NCBI GenBank assembly: GCA_963662175.1
Contig: OY759216.1
Coordinates: 52,345,087 to 52,409,086, forward strand
Reading direction: 5' to 3'
Length of the DNA stretch: 64,000 nt
Origin: Aradus depressus
Lineage: Eukaryota > Arthropoda > Insecta > Hemiptera > Aradidae
Shown here: in pieces, positions 34,901-46,900 of the stretch
How the letters are laid out: the number at the start of each line of letters is the position of its first letter
Numbering within the stretch: position 1 is the first letter of the stretch
Position numbers and translations under genes: made by a program
The notes under the pieces: model-generated
What the model was told of the DNA's origin: nothing
Databases searched by the model: none
The model's input: the letters and a program-made list of their open reading frames with translations, nothing else

Positions 34901-37900
34901 ACAACAGGTAAATGTTTATGAGCCAGTGACTCGTTTCAACAAAGCTAAAGAAACAGGAAAAGGATGACAACTGTATTCGTAACAAAAATATACGGTCCAA
35001 GGATTGATTTCCTGCTTAAAATTGGAAAACGATAAAATCGGATGCAGAATTCTACTGAAGACTGTCTAAAAAAAACTATCCCTAGACATGATACTCATTT
35101 TATCTATTGCTTCATTGTAGATAGGATTTTTGTTTTGTTTTTGTTCGACAATATTTTTTGAATAAATACAAATGGATATTTATTTGTTGCTTTATTATTG
35201 CCGAGGGTCCCTTAAGACTTTTTATCTGGGAGGTAAAACAAACAGTGAGCACGCCGTCGTTAAGCGATGGTTTCGAGTCTGTAAGGTGTCAGGTGCCCGT
35301 TAAAGACCTGCACAAGGTACTCAACCTGGATTGGGACAATTTAGCACTCCCACAGTAGGATCGGGCTCACCAAAACGACCTCGCACTTAATTGATGAGTC
35401 ACAACGTACATATCTATAGATCATTCCCTAATAATCCAAGAAAAATGCAGAACCCTAGTTTATGAATATTGTACAATTCTAGTGGAGGCTAATTAAAAAA
35501 AAAAAAAAAATATTATTATTTTCCATATTGCCTAGAATTGATACTTATTTTTTCCATTGCTTTATTTTCATTTCTGAACAGAGTAGTTATTTATAGAATT
35601 ATTTTTGAGGTTTGATTATAATCTTTAAATACATCCACATATTAGAATATTTCTTGCTTTACTGTTGTTTACTTAAATAGGAACTATCGGTATGGATTTA
35701 TATTTTAAGCTATGCACATATCTAAAGGTTATGATTCCCTTTATAATTACAGTAAAGCGCTGAGTCGCAGTATGTATTCATCGTCTCTGTAATACATAGT
35801 TATGTGCATTGTCTCTGTAATACATAGTTATGTGCATTGTCTCTGTAATACATAGTTATGTACATTGTTTTCAGTAATACATAGTTATGTATTATCAGGG
35901 CCTACAAACATGGGGGAGAAATCAAGATTAGAATCAAAAATAAACAAACAAAAAAAAAAAAAAATTTTTTTTTTTTTTTTTTTTTTTTTTATAAACATTA
36001 CTGAACGTTAAAAATACATTATAAGAAGTTGAAAATTGAAACTGACTTACTATGAATAATTATTAAACATTAAAATTAAATATGATTACATTACTAAACA
36101 TAAACATTAATAATGGAAATAGACAAATAGGTGGAACATAATGAAGAGTAAACATTAAAATGACTTACTATGAATAAGCAGGGTTGGGGAGAAGGCATGT
36201 ACACTGGATGGAGTCTTACATTGCAATGAAATGGTACAAAATAATACTAGGGTGCTAAAGGAAACAGGTACAGGGAGCTCGGGAAACCCCGTCATAACTG
36301 TCACATTACAGCAGAAATGTTGAAAGTAATATAAATATGTATTATTATGGTTGATTGTGTCTGCATACTCTAACACATATCTATAGATAATTAATAAATA
36401 ATTTAAAAAAATATATATATAAACTAAAATAAAAAATATAGATAATTTAGATATTGGAGACAGAACTATGGTGTCAGCTCTTGCTAAGTAAATTGGCATA
36501 ACAATTACTTAGGTTATTAGTGTCAGTGCGGAAGTTGACATTCTGTTCCATTCCGTACATTGCACAATTGACTGAAAGGTTAACAAAAATACTAAAAGCT
36601 GAAAACCTTATAATTTCACCAAGAAACTATAAAACCGTTAAATCCCTATTCTCCCAAATTAAAGATCCTACCCCTAAAAGTGACCAATCAGATCTTATCT
36701 ATCAGATTCCATGCTCAGACTGTCCAGCATCTTATATAGGTATGACATCCCAATACTTAAAAAAGAGAATATACCAACACGAGTATGATTGCAAAACTAA
36801 AACTGATACTGATAACTGCAGCGCTCTAGTCCGACACCATAGTCAGAACAAACATAATTTTGACTACATAAACACTAAAATACTCCATAGAGAACACAAT
36901 TATCATAAGAGACTGACATTGGAAATGGTGTACATAGCTAAAACACTTGATACAGTCAACTTCCGCACTGACACTAATAACCTAAGTAATTGTTATGCCA
37001 ATTTACTTAGCAAGAGCTGACACCATAGTTCTGTCTCCAATATCTAAATTATCTATATTTTTTATTTTAGTTTATATATATATTTTTTTTAAATTATTTA
37101 TTAATTATCTATAGATATGTGTTAGAGTATGCAGACACAATCAACCATAATAATACATATTTATATTACTTTCAACATTTCTGCTGTAATGTGACAGTTA
37201 TGACGGGGTTTCCCGAGCTCCCTGTACCTGTTTCCTTTAGCACCCTAGTATTATTTTGTACCATTTCATTGCAATGTAAGACTCCATCCAGTGTACATGC
37301 CTTCTCCCCAACCCTGCTTATTCATAGTAAGTCATTTTAATGTTTACTCTTCATTATGTTCCACCTATTTGTCTATTTCCATTATTAATGTTTATGTTTA
37401 GTAATGTAATCATATTTAATTTTAATGTTTAATAATTATTCATAGTAAGTCAGTTTCAATTTTCAACTTCTTATAATGTATTTTTAACGTTCAGTAATGT
37501 TTATAAAAAAAAAAAAAAAAAAAAAAAAATTTTTTTTTTTTTTGTTTGTTTATTTTTGATTCTAATCTTGATTTCTCCCCCATGTTTGTAGGCCCTGATG
37601 ATGATATAAAATATATCGAAACGTTGGCATCTGAATAGTGTTTTTTTTTTTTCCATCTTTGACTGACCCTCAATACTCCTACAATTAGAATCCACAGTCG
37701 CTAATCAACATCTATAGTTATGTACATTGTTTCAGTAATACATAGTTATGTACATTGTTTCAGTAATATATAGTTATGTACATTGTTTCAGTAATACATA
37801 GTTATGTACATTGTTTCAGTAATACATAGTTATTTACATTGTTTCAGTAATACATAGTTATTTACATTGTTTCAGTAATACACAGTTATGTACATTGTTT

Positions 37901-40900
37901 CAGTAATACATAATTATGTACATTGTTTCCGTAATACATAGTTATGTACATTGTCTCTGTAATCACAGTTAAGCACACTGAGATGCTGAATCCCAGTATT
38001 ATAGACTCACTCGCGTTTAGAATGACATTAAGTGGGTTCAAGGTCTCAGGGTCGTATTCCTGAACAAGGGGAGCACCACACGTAACTCCGTTCGTAACTT
38101 AACCGAATATAATATATATTCGTTCTTTATATTGGTGTATTTTTTTCTTTTTTTTTTCTCAGACTTACTATAATTTGTTATATCAATTGTCCAAAGAGTC
38201 AGGTAGAAATGAATTATATATTTATTTTTTGGTTTATGAAATCCATTAGGACACTTGGTGATTATGAGTTATTGTTGACTAATATTCTTTTATATCACTT
38301 GTGTGTATTTCTACAGTTATAGTTCACCTGAGCTTATCTGTCTGATAGCAGAAGATGCAAGGTCAGTTTTAGCCGATGCAATTATCAAGACAGTGTATTA
38401 CAACAATGGCTTCGATAGTGTCTTATATACACTATAATGCATATTGCATTATTACAACAAAATAAAATAATGTTCACAGAATACAAACATATGAAATCAA
38501 GATATTTATCTTGACCAAGTAATGAATGGCTCACAGCTAATCATATAACATTTAGAATCAATTTACTACAATTAAATAATTGCTTTAAAAAATATAAATA
38601 TATATACATATATACAACTTCTGAGTCTACTTGTGACGTGATAACTCATCAACACTACTGTGAGTAACTCCGTATTTACAATGTTCCAATAGTAAACGCT
38701 TAGTGACCCGGCCAGTCCAAAAGAAATTTGTATGAAGCTTATTGTGAGAAGAAAAAAAAAAAAAACTGGTCATTCTTTAACTGATAAAATGAAAATAAAG
38801 AAAGGAAGAGAAATTTTACGATATAATGAAAATATATGGGAAGGTCTTACAACAGATAGCTTGATCTGATATAATCTTTTGAGGAATAAAAACTAAAATA
38901 ATTGAAAAATATTAGGAAAACTACATTGAAACACAATATATGACTAGCCAACTAGCAATACGTGTACTTATTTGAATGAATGTAAATAAACATTTCTTGC
39001 ATTTTTATATGCAGCTCTGATATGGGAATCAATCAATCATGTTTTTCTAATCTGTCTGAAAACAATTTACTGGTTTGGGTAAAAATCGATAGGTGTCTGA
39101 CCCAGGGACTTATAAATACTCATACTAAATGTTTTGTCCATATATTCGTTACATCGACAGTTATTATTTTGAGTTGAGTCCCCACCCCCCTAATCCTCCC
39201 CTTCTTTGGAGCTGAAAAACGATAGGTGTCGTCTTTATAGGGTTCTGGATATACATATTCAATCACATATCGATATATTCACTCTATCGTGTTGTAGGAC
39301 ATACCGAATTTTTTTCTTCTAATTTTTAGAATCAGGGGGGGTGGGGTCAAAAAACATGAAATTCCGGTTAAAAAGTCAACATCGAATTTCTGACGGATTA
39401 CTAACTTCCTTTCTACGTCTATAGCTTGGCAATTGATCATTGCGAATTAAATTCACTAGATTAAAGTACCTTTCGTGCCTGAAAAAAAAAATGGTCAAAC
39501 AAATTTCGAGATTTGAATTTTTGATAAGAAATCCAGTTTCCATCAGATCTAAGTGCAGTGGTTAAAATTATTAGGTTATTTTTAATAATGACAGATTTCT
39601 CTAAAAATAACTGATAGGATAGCATACACCAGATGATTTAGGAAATTTATATTTTATATAAAAAAGTAGAAAACAATAAGAGGTTGATAATAACCTTACT
39701 TAAATAAAGATACATTAGTAACAAAAACTATTAGTTGGCATTAGACATATTGTTGTCTATTGAGGAGGCACAAGGAGAGGTTTCAATTGGGTTACCTTTG
39801 TGAGTCGACCATGTGATCTAAGTAGCTTGTTCTAAGTGTTTTGAGTAATGTAAACTTTATAAATATAATAAATAAAGATACATCTATTGGCGACGAGAAT
39901 AAAAAAAAATATAAATGTAAAGTATAAACTTTTGTCTTTAAATTATTATGCCGAAAGAGACTAGTGAAAAAAGTGAAACTAAATTTGAACAAATTGCAGT
40001 CATAATTGAAAAATTATCAGAATTCGATTCTAATTTTGGAAAATGGGAAGAATATATAAAAAGATTTGAATTTTATCTGGAAGCTAATAATCACTTAGTT
40101 TTCATGGGTGCTATTTTCAAAATTGTGCGTTTTCATGATTGTTTTGTCATGTCGATATATCGATATTATCGAGTTATTTTATTTTTGCGATACTAAAAAG
40201 ATTGTTTTGTCATGTCGATATTATCGAGTTATTTTATTTTTGCGATACTAAAAACTATTTAAATTCGAAAGGTTACAAATACAAAAGGTTGTTTTCAATT
40301 ATTCCCACATTGCTGTAAATTCAAGTTTATGTTGTGTTTGTTTTATTTGCATCAGATTTAAAAAAAATTAAACTGAATTATAATTGAAGTAATAAGTAAC
40401 TGTAAAAAAATTTTCTATGAATTTGGTATTCGGTACATATCGGATGTTTTATAAGTAATCGATATTTAACACAACTTTTTACTCTTGTGTTGAGTTTTAG
40501 AACTGCACTTATCAGTACTGCGCAGCCATATTTTGAATATTGAATTTCTTAGCGTTTTCATGAACATTCGAAATCTCAAAATTGGATCATACCTCAGAAA
40601 AAGCGTTATCGACCTTGAACTCAAAATGTTTTGAAACAAATGTTTTCATGACTTTTCAAAACATTTTCAACAACCCATGAAAATGTAGCAAATACGAGTA
40701 TAAGAGATGAATCAAAAAAACGTTGCACCTTGTTAATGGCGGTAGGTGATAAAGCATATTCAATTATAAAGGCTTTTTTATGTTTACCTTCGACACCTAA
40801 AGAAGTTGCGTATAAAAATATTATTTGTTTTTGTGAAAAACATTTTACTAAATCTGTTAATGAGTTACTAGGTCGTGTCAAATTTCATAAAAGAGACTAG

Positions 40901-43900
40901 CTAACCGGCGAATCAATACAAGATTTTGTTCGAGCTTTAAGAAAGTTGGCCCAGGACTGCAATTTTGGCAACAGTACTGATGGTCTACCACTTGAAGTAA
41001 TGCTACGGGACAGATTTGTTGGAGTTAGGGATGAAAAACTTCATATGGGCCAATGGGAATTAAAACTGGCAAGAATTCGTTTGAAGCTGCATACAACTCA
41101 TTACATACAATTCTACAAAGAAATCCCCAGAGGAACTGATGTTCGGAAGAAAGCACTAGAAATACTCTCTTTGAATATTCTTCGACATAGCCGCGGCCTT
41201 CGACTGCGCCTGGTGGCCTGCCGTTCTGTTGCGACTACGGTCTGTGGGAATACCTAGGAACCTATTCGGGCTCATCTCCAGCTTCCTCAGCGAGTGCTCT
41301 GCGACGGTGAGGCAGCAATTCACCAGCACTACAGTGAACGTCACTAGAGGGTGTCCCCAGGGCTCGGTCCTCGGACCAACGCTCTGGAACATACTCTTTG
41401 ACGGACTGCTTCGTGACCACGAGACTCATGGACACAGGGCAATAGCCTATGTTGACGACCTAGTGGTCACGGTGCACGCTGACAGTCGCGCCACTCTAAC
41501 CGCCCGAGCCCAAGCCGCGATCGACTCTACGGATGACAACTGAACAAGTTGACCCTCTCTTCCAGCAAGACAGCAGCCATGCTGAAGAGAGGAAAAACTG
41601 ACGCCTGCCACCCCCTGGTTCTTGCAGTACACGGCCGACACGTTGAATTTCCGGCAGTGATCACGTACCTAGGTGTGGGGATCGGGCCGGGATTCAACGT
41701 CACGCCCCACACTGTTGCCATCAAGGTTAGGACAACAGCCATCTTTAGCGCTCTGAGCTCCCTAGCACGAGCGACATGGGGCCTCGGCTACTCTGCGTGT
41801 AAAACTATTTACACCGGAGTTTTCGAGGCTGTGGCAAGGTACGCCGCTGCCGGATGGTGGAATCGCCCCACCAAACGGCAGCGTACGTTGCTACTACAAG
41901 CTCAAAGAGCAGCCCTCCTCAGGGTGACCATGGCCTACCGTACAGTTTCCACGGCTGCGCTGCAGGTGCTGGCGGGGGCTCCACCCATAGACCTAGTCTT
42001 GGACGGTGCCGTCGCCTCGTACTTCTGCAAACGCGGCTTACCACTGGAAGCAGACACGGACGTGGCCTTGCGTCAAGCCCTGGAGGAGGAGATGCAAGGA
42101 CAGGCGAGACCAGAGCGCCGGAGGGGCATTGTCCAAGAATGGATCGTGGAAAGATGGCAACAGCGTTGGGCGCGATCGACAGATGGCCGAACAACCTTCG
42201 CCTATTTCCGAACGTCCAGACGCGACTTGACTCCCCATGGATACAACCAGACCATTGGATGTCACAGGTGCTAACAGGTCACGGCGACTTCAACGCCAAG
42301 CTCTTCTTCTTTAAGAGGAAGAACAGCCCTGCCTGCTCGTGTGGCGGCGTCGAGACTGCGGAACACGTGATCCTCGAATGCCCGCTATACGACGGGCCCA
42401 GGGCGGCGCTGATCCGGCGGACAGGTTCGTATCCTCCTGGCGGAGAATCAAGAAAGCCTTCTAACCCGGCGTCGGGGGCGACAGGCGCTGCGGCGGCAAC
42501 CCCCGGCTTAGGGAAGTAGGCAGAAAAGAACCCTTGACCAAATTCCGAGCTCACTCGGTGTGAAGCGCCGAAAAAAAAAAACCCCAGGACGACCATGGAC
42601 CGTAGCCATCGAGCCGGTCCACGGCCGTCCGTAAATATTGTATATATAAATATTGATACATGTAAATATTGTATATAAACATAGGAAGATAGGGTGATGT
42701 GACCGACCCCCCGTCAGGGGCACCTGATGAAAAAAAAAAAAAAAAAGGAAGAAAGCACTAGATTTGATTACACCTTTTGATGCCAAAGGCCATAAGTAGA
42801 AAACAATAGAAACTCCACAAAATGTGAGAACATTGCAAATAGGAGACACTGTTAAGATGCAAAGTTACAGAAAACGCGGACCAAAATGGATGCTGCAAAA
42901 GTTTAAAACAATCTAGATTTTTATCGTACGAAGTAAAAGAAAATGAAATTGGAATTTATCACCAATATATTGACCAATTGGTAAAAGTACCAAAGTCATC
43001 AAACATTAACCAAACCAAATCAAGACTATTATATGCACAAGAGAAAGAAAATGATGATTCTAACCAAAAAGAAAATGACAGTGCTGAAGCCGTTAAAGAA
43101 AAAAAGACTGACGAAATACAGCTTGAAGAAGACGACAGAAAGGTTTTCGAACGATCAAGACGTCAATGTGTGAAAGAAGGAGGCAGAAACCGATATCGGA
43201 CAAGTATATTGGAAGTTTCTGTGGTTGTCGAACTTGACTTGAATAGAATAAAACAAAATTAGCGTGTTAGTGATAATTACTTTAACACTGAAAGTGACAT
43301 TTTATTCAATTTAATGAATTCAATATTAAGTTTAATTAAAGTTGTATGTATTAGTAATTTTGGTATAGTGATCAGATGCCTAATTTCTGTTAATTGATAA
43401 CTGAATTTGATTTGTAAAGGAGTTTGTTTCTGTGTTTAGTTTCTTAAATTTAAATAACTTTCTAAAGGGGAAGAGATGTGTATTGAAGAGGCATAGGGAG
43501 AGGTTTCAATTGGATTACCTTTTTGTGTCGACAATGTGATCTAGTTTGTTCTAAGTTAGTGAGTAATGTAAACTTTATAATCATAATAAATAAAGATACA
43601 ATACATATATAGATAAAACTAAGTCTGAAATAAATAAAGAAAGTCAATGCTGAGTCAAGTTAACGGATTTTCATGCATTTTTTCTTCTTCTTTTTTTCCA
43701 CCCCATGGATGGAGAGTCGTATTGGCTATATACAATACAAAGAGGAGAAATGCAAAACTCAACATTTACTAATCAACAGAAGCTGTTAGATTAGGGAGAA
43801 GGCGCTACGATTCTGAACGACATATTTTGGCTACTAACGAACATAATATTTATCAGATATAATATTTATATATTATAATGGCTAAAATTTAAAAAAAAAA

Positions 43901-46900
43901 CTATATATAATCTGCTTTTGGCTAAGTAAGAATGACGAATTCGACAGTTTAGCGTAAAATTACCCCCATTTCCTTTCTTTTGTGAACCAATTTTTAGTCA
44001 TGAATAACCCATCAATCATGAATTATATTTTATACATAAAAAAATGTAGAAGTTAAAAGCAGTACAAAATTTATAATAGTAAGGGGCCATTCGAGTAATA
44101 AAGTTACCATAACATGCTAATGATTTCATTTTTCACAGAGTTCAGTTAAATAAAGAACAATAATTATTATGCAAGATCGATTTATTATACAAAAAACACT
44201 CGTTCGAACACTTGCTACATAGTCTAGTTGAATAAACTATTATACCTCAGCATGTAGGAGGTAACAACACAGATACTAGATTGTAGGGCTCGAATATCGC
44301 CTGTATCAGCATATATGCAAATGTAAGAGGTAACAACAGAGAAACTAGATTGTACGGCTCGAATATCGCCTGTATCAACATATATGCAAATGTAAGAGGT
44401 AACAACAGAGAAACTAGATTGTACGGCTCCAATATCGCCTGTATCAGCATATATGCAAATGTAAGAGGTAACAACAGAGAAACTAGATTGTAGGGCTCGA
44501 ATATCGCCTGTATCAGCATATATGCAAATGTAAGAGGTAACAACAGAGAAACTAGATTGTAGGGCTCGAATATCGCCTGTATCAGCATATATGCAAATGT
44601 AAGAGGTAACAACAGAGAAACTAGATTGTAGGGCTCGAATATCGCCTGTATCAGCATATATGCAAATGTAAGAGGTAACAACAGAGATACTAGATTGTAC
44701 GGCTCGAATATCGCCTGTATCAGCATATATGCAAATGTAGGAGGTAACAACAGAGAAACTAGATTGTAGGGCTCGAATATCGCCTGTATCAGCATATATG
44801 CAAATGTAAGAGGTAACAACAGAGAAACTAGATTGTACGGCTCGAATATCGCCTGTATCAACATATATGCAAATGTAAGAGGTAACAACAGAGAAACTAG
44901 ATTGTAGGGCTCGAATATCGCCTGTATCAACATATATGCAAATGTAAGAGGTAACAACAGAGAAACTAGATTGTACGGCTCGAATATCGCCTGTATCAAC
45001 ATATATGCAAATGTAAGAGGTAACAACAGAGAAACTAGATTGTAGGGCTCGAATATCGCCTGTATCAACATATATGCAAATGTAAGAGGTAACAACAGAG
45101 AAACTAGATTGTACGGCTCGAATATCGCCTGTATCAGCATATATGCAAATGTAAGAGGTAACAACAGAGAAACTAGATTGTAGGGCTCGAATATCGCCTG
45201 TATCAGCATATATGCAAATGTAAGAGGTAACAACAGAGAAACTAGATTGTACGGCTCGAATATCGCCTGTATCAACATATATGCAACACTAAGTCTCCAT
45301 ACAGGTTGTCCTATGTTAAGGTGTGCCCAACTTCAGGAATCAATTCTACACCTCATTTGGAACAAAAAATACTCTATTGATTTTATTCTGAAATCCCTTC
45401 GTTTTCTAGTTATTTCAATTTTTTTTTTTTTTTTCTATTATCGTATTTTTTTTACCTAAAAGTAAACATAGCTTCAGTTCTATACAAAAAATATTAAAAA
45501 TATTATTATTGGAAAGTTGACAACATTTTATTCTGGATAGTTGTGTCACCATATTAGGTTGACCTCATCTGGTTGTGACTTTTGGGGCACAACTTCAAAA
45601 TTTAATACTTCACAAAGTTTTATAAAAATGTTCACCTGCATTTTTTTTCTATCTACTTTTTTCAAAACTCCGCTTTCTCTATGTTCGAAACTTTTACAAC
45701 TGAAGAACTTTCCAAAGTTGTATTTTGGTTTCAAATTTCTCATTATGAAGGGAAGAAATTTAACTTTGAAGCCATAAAAACTGCCCACGTTCCTTTCATT
45801 TTTTACAATTTTTTCACTAATATTAGTTTACTTTTACTTCTTTATTGTAAAAACTAAAAAAAACTCAACTTATATTTAAAAAAAAAAAACTCGTCGAATA
45901 ATAAAAACAAAATATTTTGTTTCCAATTTTTTTTAAAAATGATACGTTACCTGAGGTCATTTAGTTCATTTATTTTTATTTATTATTTACTTAATCAGTT
46001 TACACATTAACTAATTGTAATCACTTTAAAAACCAGGTGTAAATAGAATAAGTTGTGTAAATTAAATTATTATTCTATTAAAAACCATCCATTTGGAACC
46101 AAAAATTCCTATTTATTATATTCCCACGTAGGAGAAGGGGTCTTCAACGAGTACCAGAGATCGTACAGGCTCGGGAACATCGCTTAACGTCCCGTCTGAA
46201 GGACACCGTGCTCAATTGTTTTCACCTCCCAGATAAAAAAAACCTAAGAGTCTCAGCTGGGTTTCGAACCCGCGATCTTGAGCTCAGAAGGCTAGCTCGC
46301 GTACTACCTCGGAGCTACCGGCGTCGTATTTTCTATGTACATATAAACTAGACAGTTAACCATTTAGTGACTGACTAACCTATCGTTCAGTTCAAAAGTA
46401 GTATATGTATAATTACTGTTATGCTAAACAAAAGCAGGGGAAAAAACAATGAGAAATTCCATAAAAATTTTGCTCTGAGAAATTGTGTTACACCGAAAAA
46501 TCTTCTCTTTCTTTTAAACATACAAATAGGGTATCAATTTAAAAGTATTGATGCTACATGAATTTCATTTAGTATTTAGAAATCATGGAAGAAAATTAGC
46601 GAGCAATTCAAACATATTATCAATTCTAATTTATATAGAAAAACATTATAACCAAGATTTTCATTGAATAAATAAAACTAATAATAAGAAATTATTATTA
46701 TTATTAGGCAATTAAATCGCAGGATATAAATCATTACCTACCCGAGTAAACATCACATAACAGAGAGGTCGGCAACTTTTTTCCACATAGTGTTCAGGTT
46801 TTCCAGGTGAGCCGCATAATTCATTCAGTTCATAGAAACCGCATTGTACCATAGGTTTTCAAGTTGCGAGCAGCATAATACGTAATGTTTTAATATACCC

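Larger units (their letters stand above)
35899..37706 (+). mobile_element. Penelope-like element, truncated, with large inverted arms
   Basis: Arms of about 639 bp (35899-36537 and 36956-37594) are near-exact inverted copies around a ~418-bp centre. The right arm and centre carry the C-terminal end of a Penelope ORF with a GIY-YIG nuclease; the left arm is an inverted copy of the 3' part. The 3' end has a long A/T tract and a hammerhead-like core (37595-37622). The element interrupts a 28-bp minisatellite. Such inverted partial copies are typical of Penelope-like elements. The reverse transcriptase region is missing. Confidence 0.88.
39754..43600 (+). mobile_element. decayed Ty3/Gypsy-type LTR retrotransposon with nested insertions
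   Basis: Short LTRs of about 129 and 124 bp (39754-39882 and 43477-43600) share ggagaggtttcaattgg and gtaatgtaaactttataa. A primer-site-like tggcgacgag follows the left LTR and a purine tract (aaaggggaagaga) precedes the right one. Between them lie a gag remnant and a piece like the integrase C-terminus ([20 protein letters not shown] then KW). Nearly all of pol is deleted. An R1-like LINE and a small inverted-repeat element sit inside it. Confidence 0.82.

Noticed and set aside
36155..36499. 114-codon - strand frame and its twin at 37119-37340
   Set aside because: They are the two inverted arms of the Penelope-like element, noncoding terminal sequence read in one frame.
41854..42519. 221-codon + frame within the R1-like element as a separate protein
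   Set aside because: Only its last third matches the LINE C-terminus; the first part is an out-of-frame shadow of the true ORF2 frame before the second frameshift.
44247..45278. 343-codon open frame on the - strand as a membrane protein gene
   Set aside because: It is a direct product of a 69-bp tandem repeat whose period is a multiple of three. There are no splice, promoter or homology signals.
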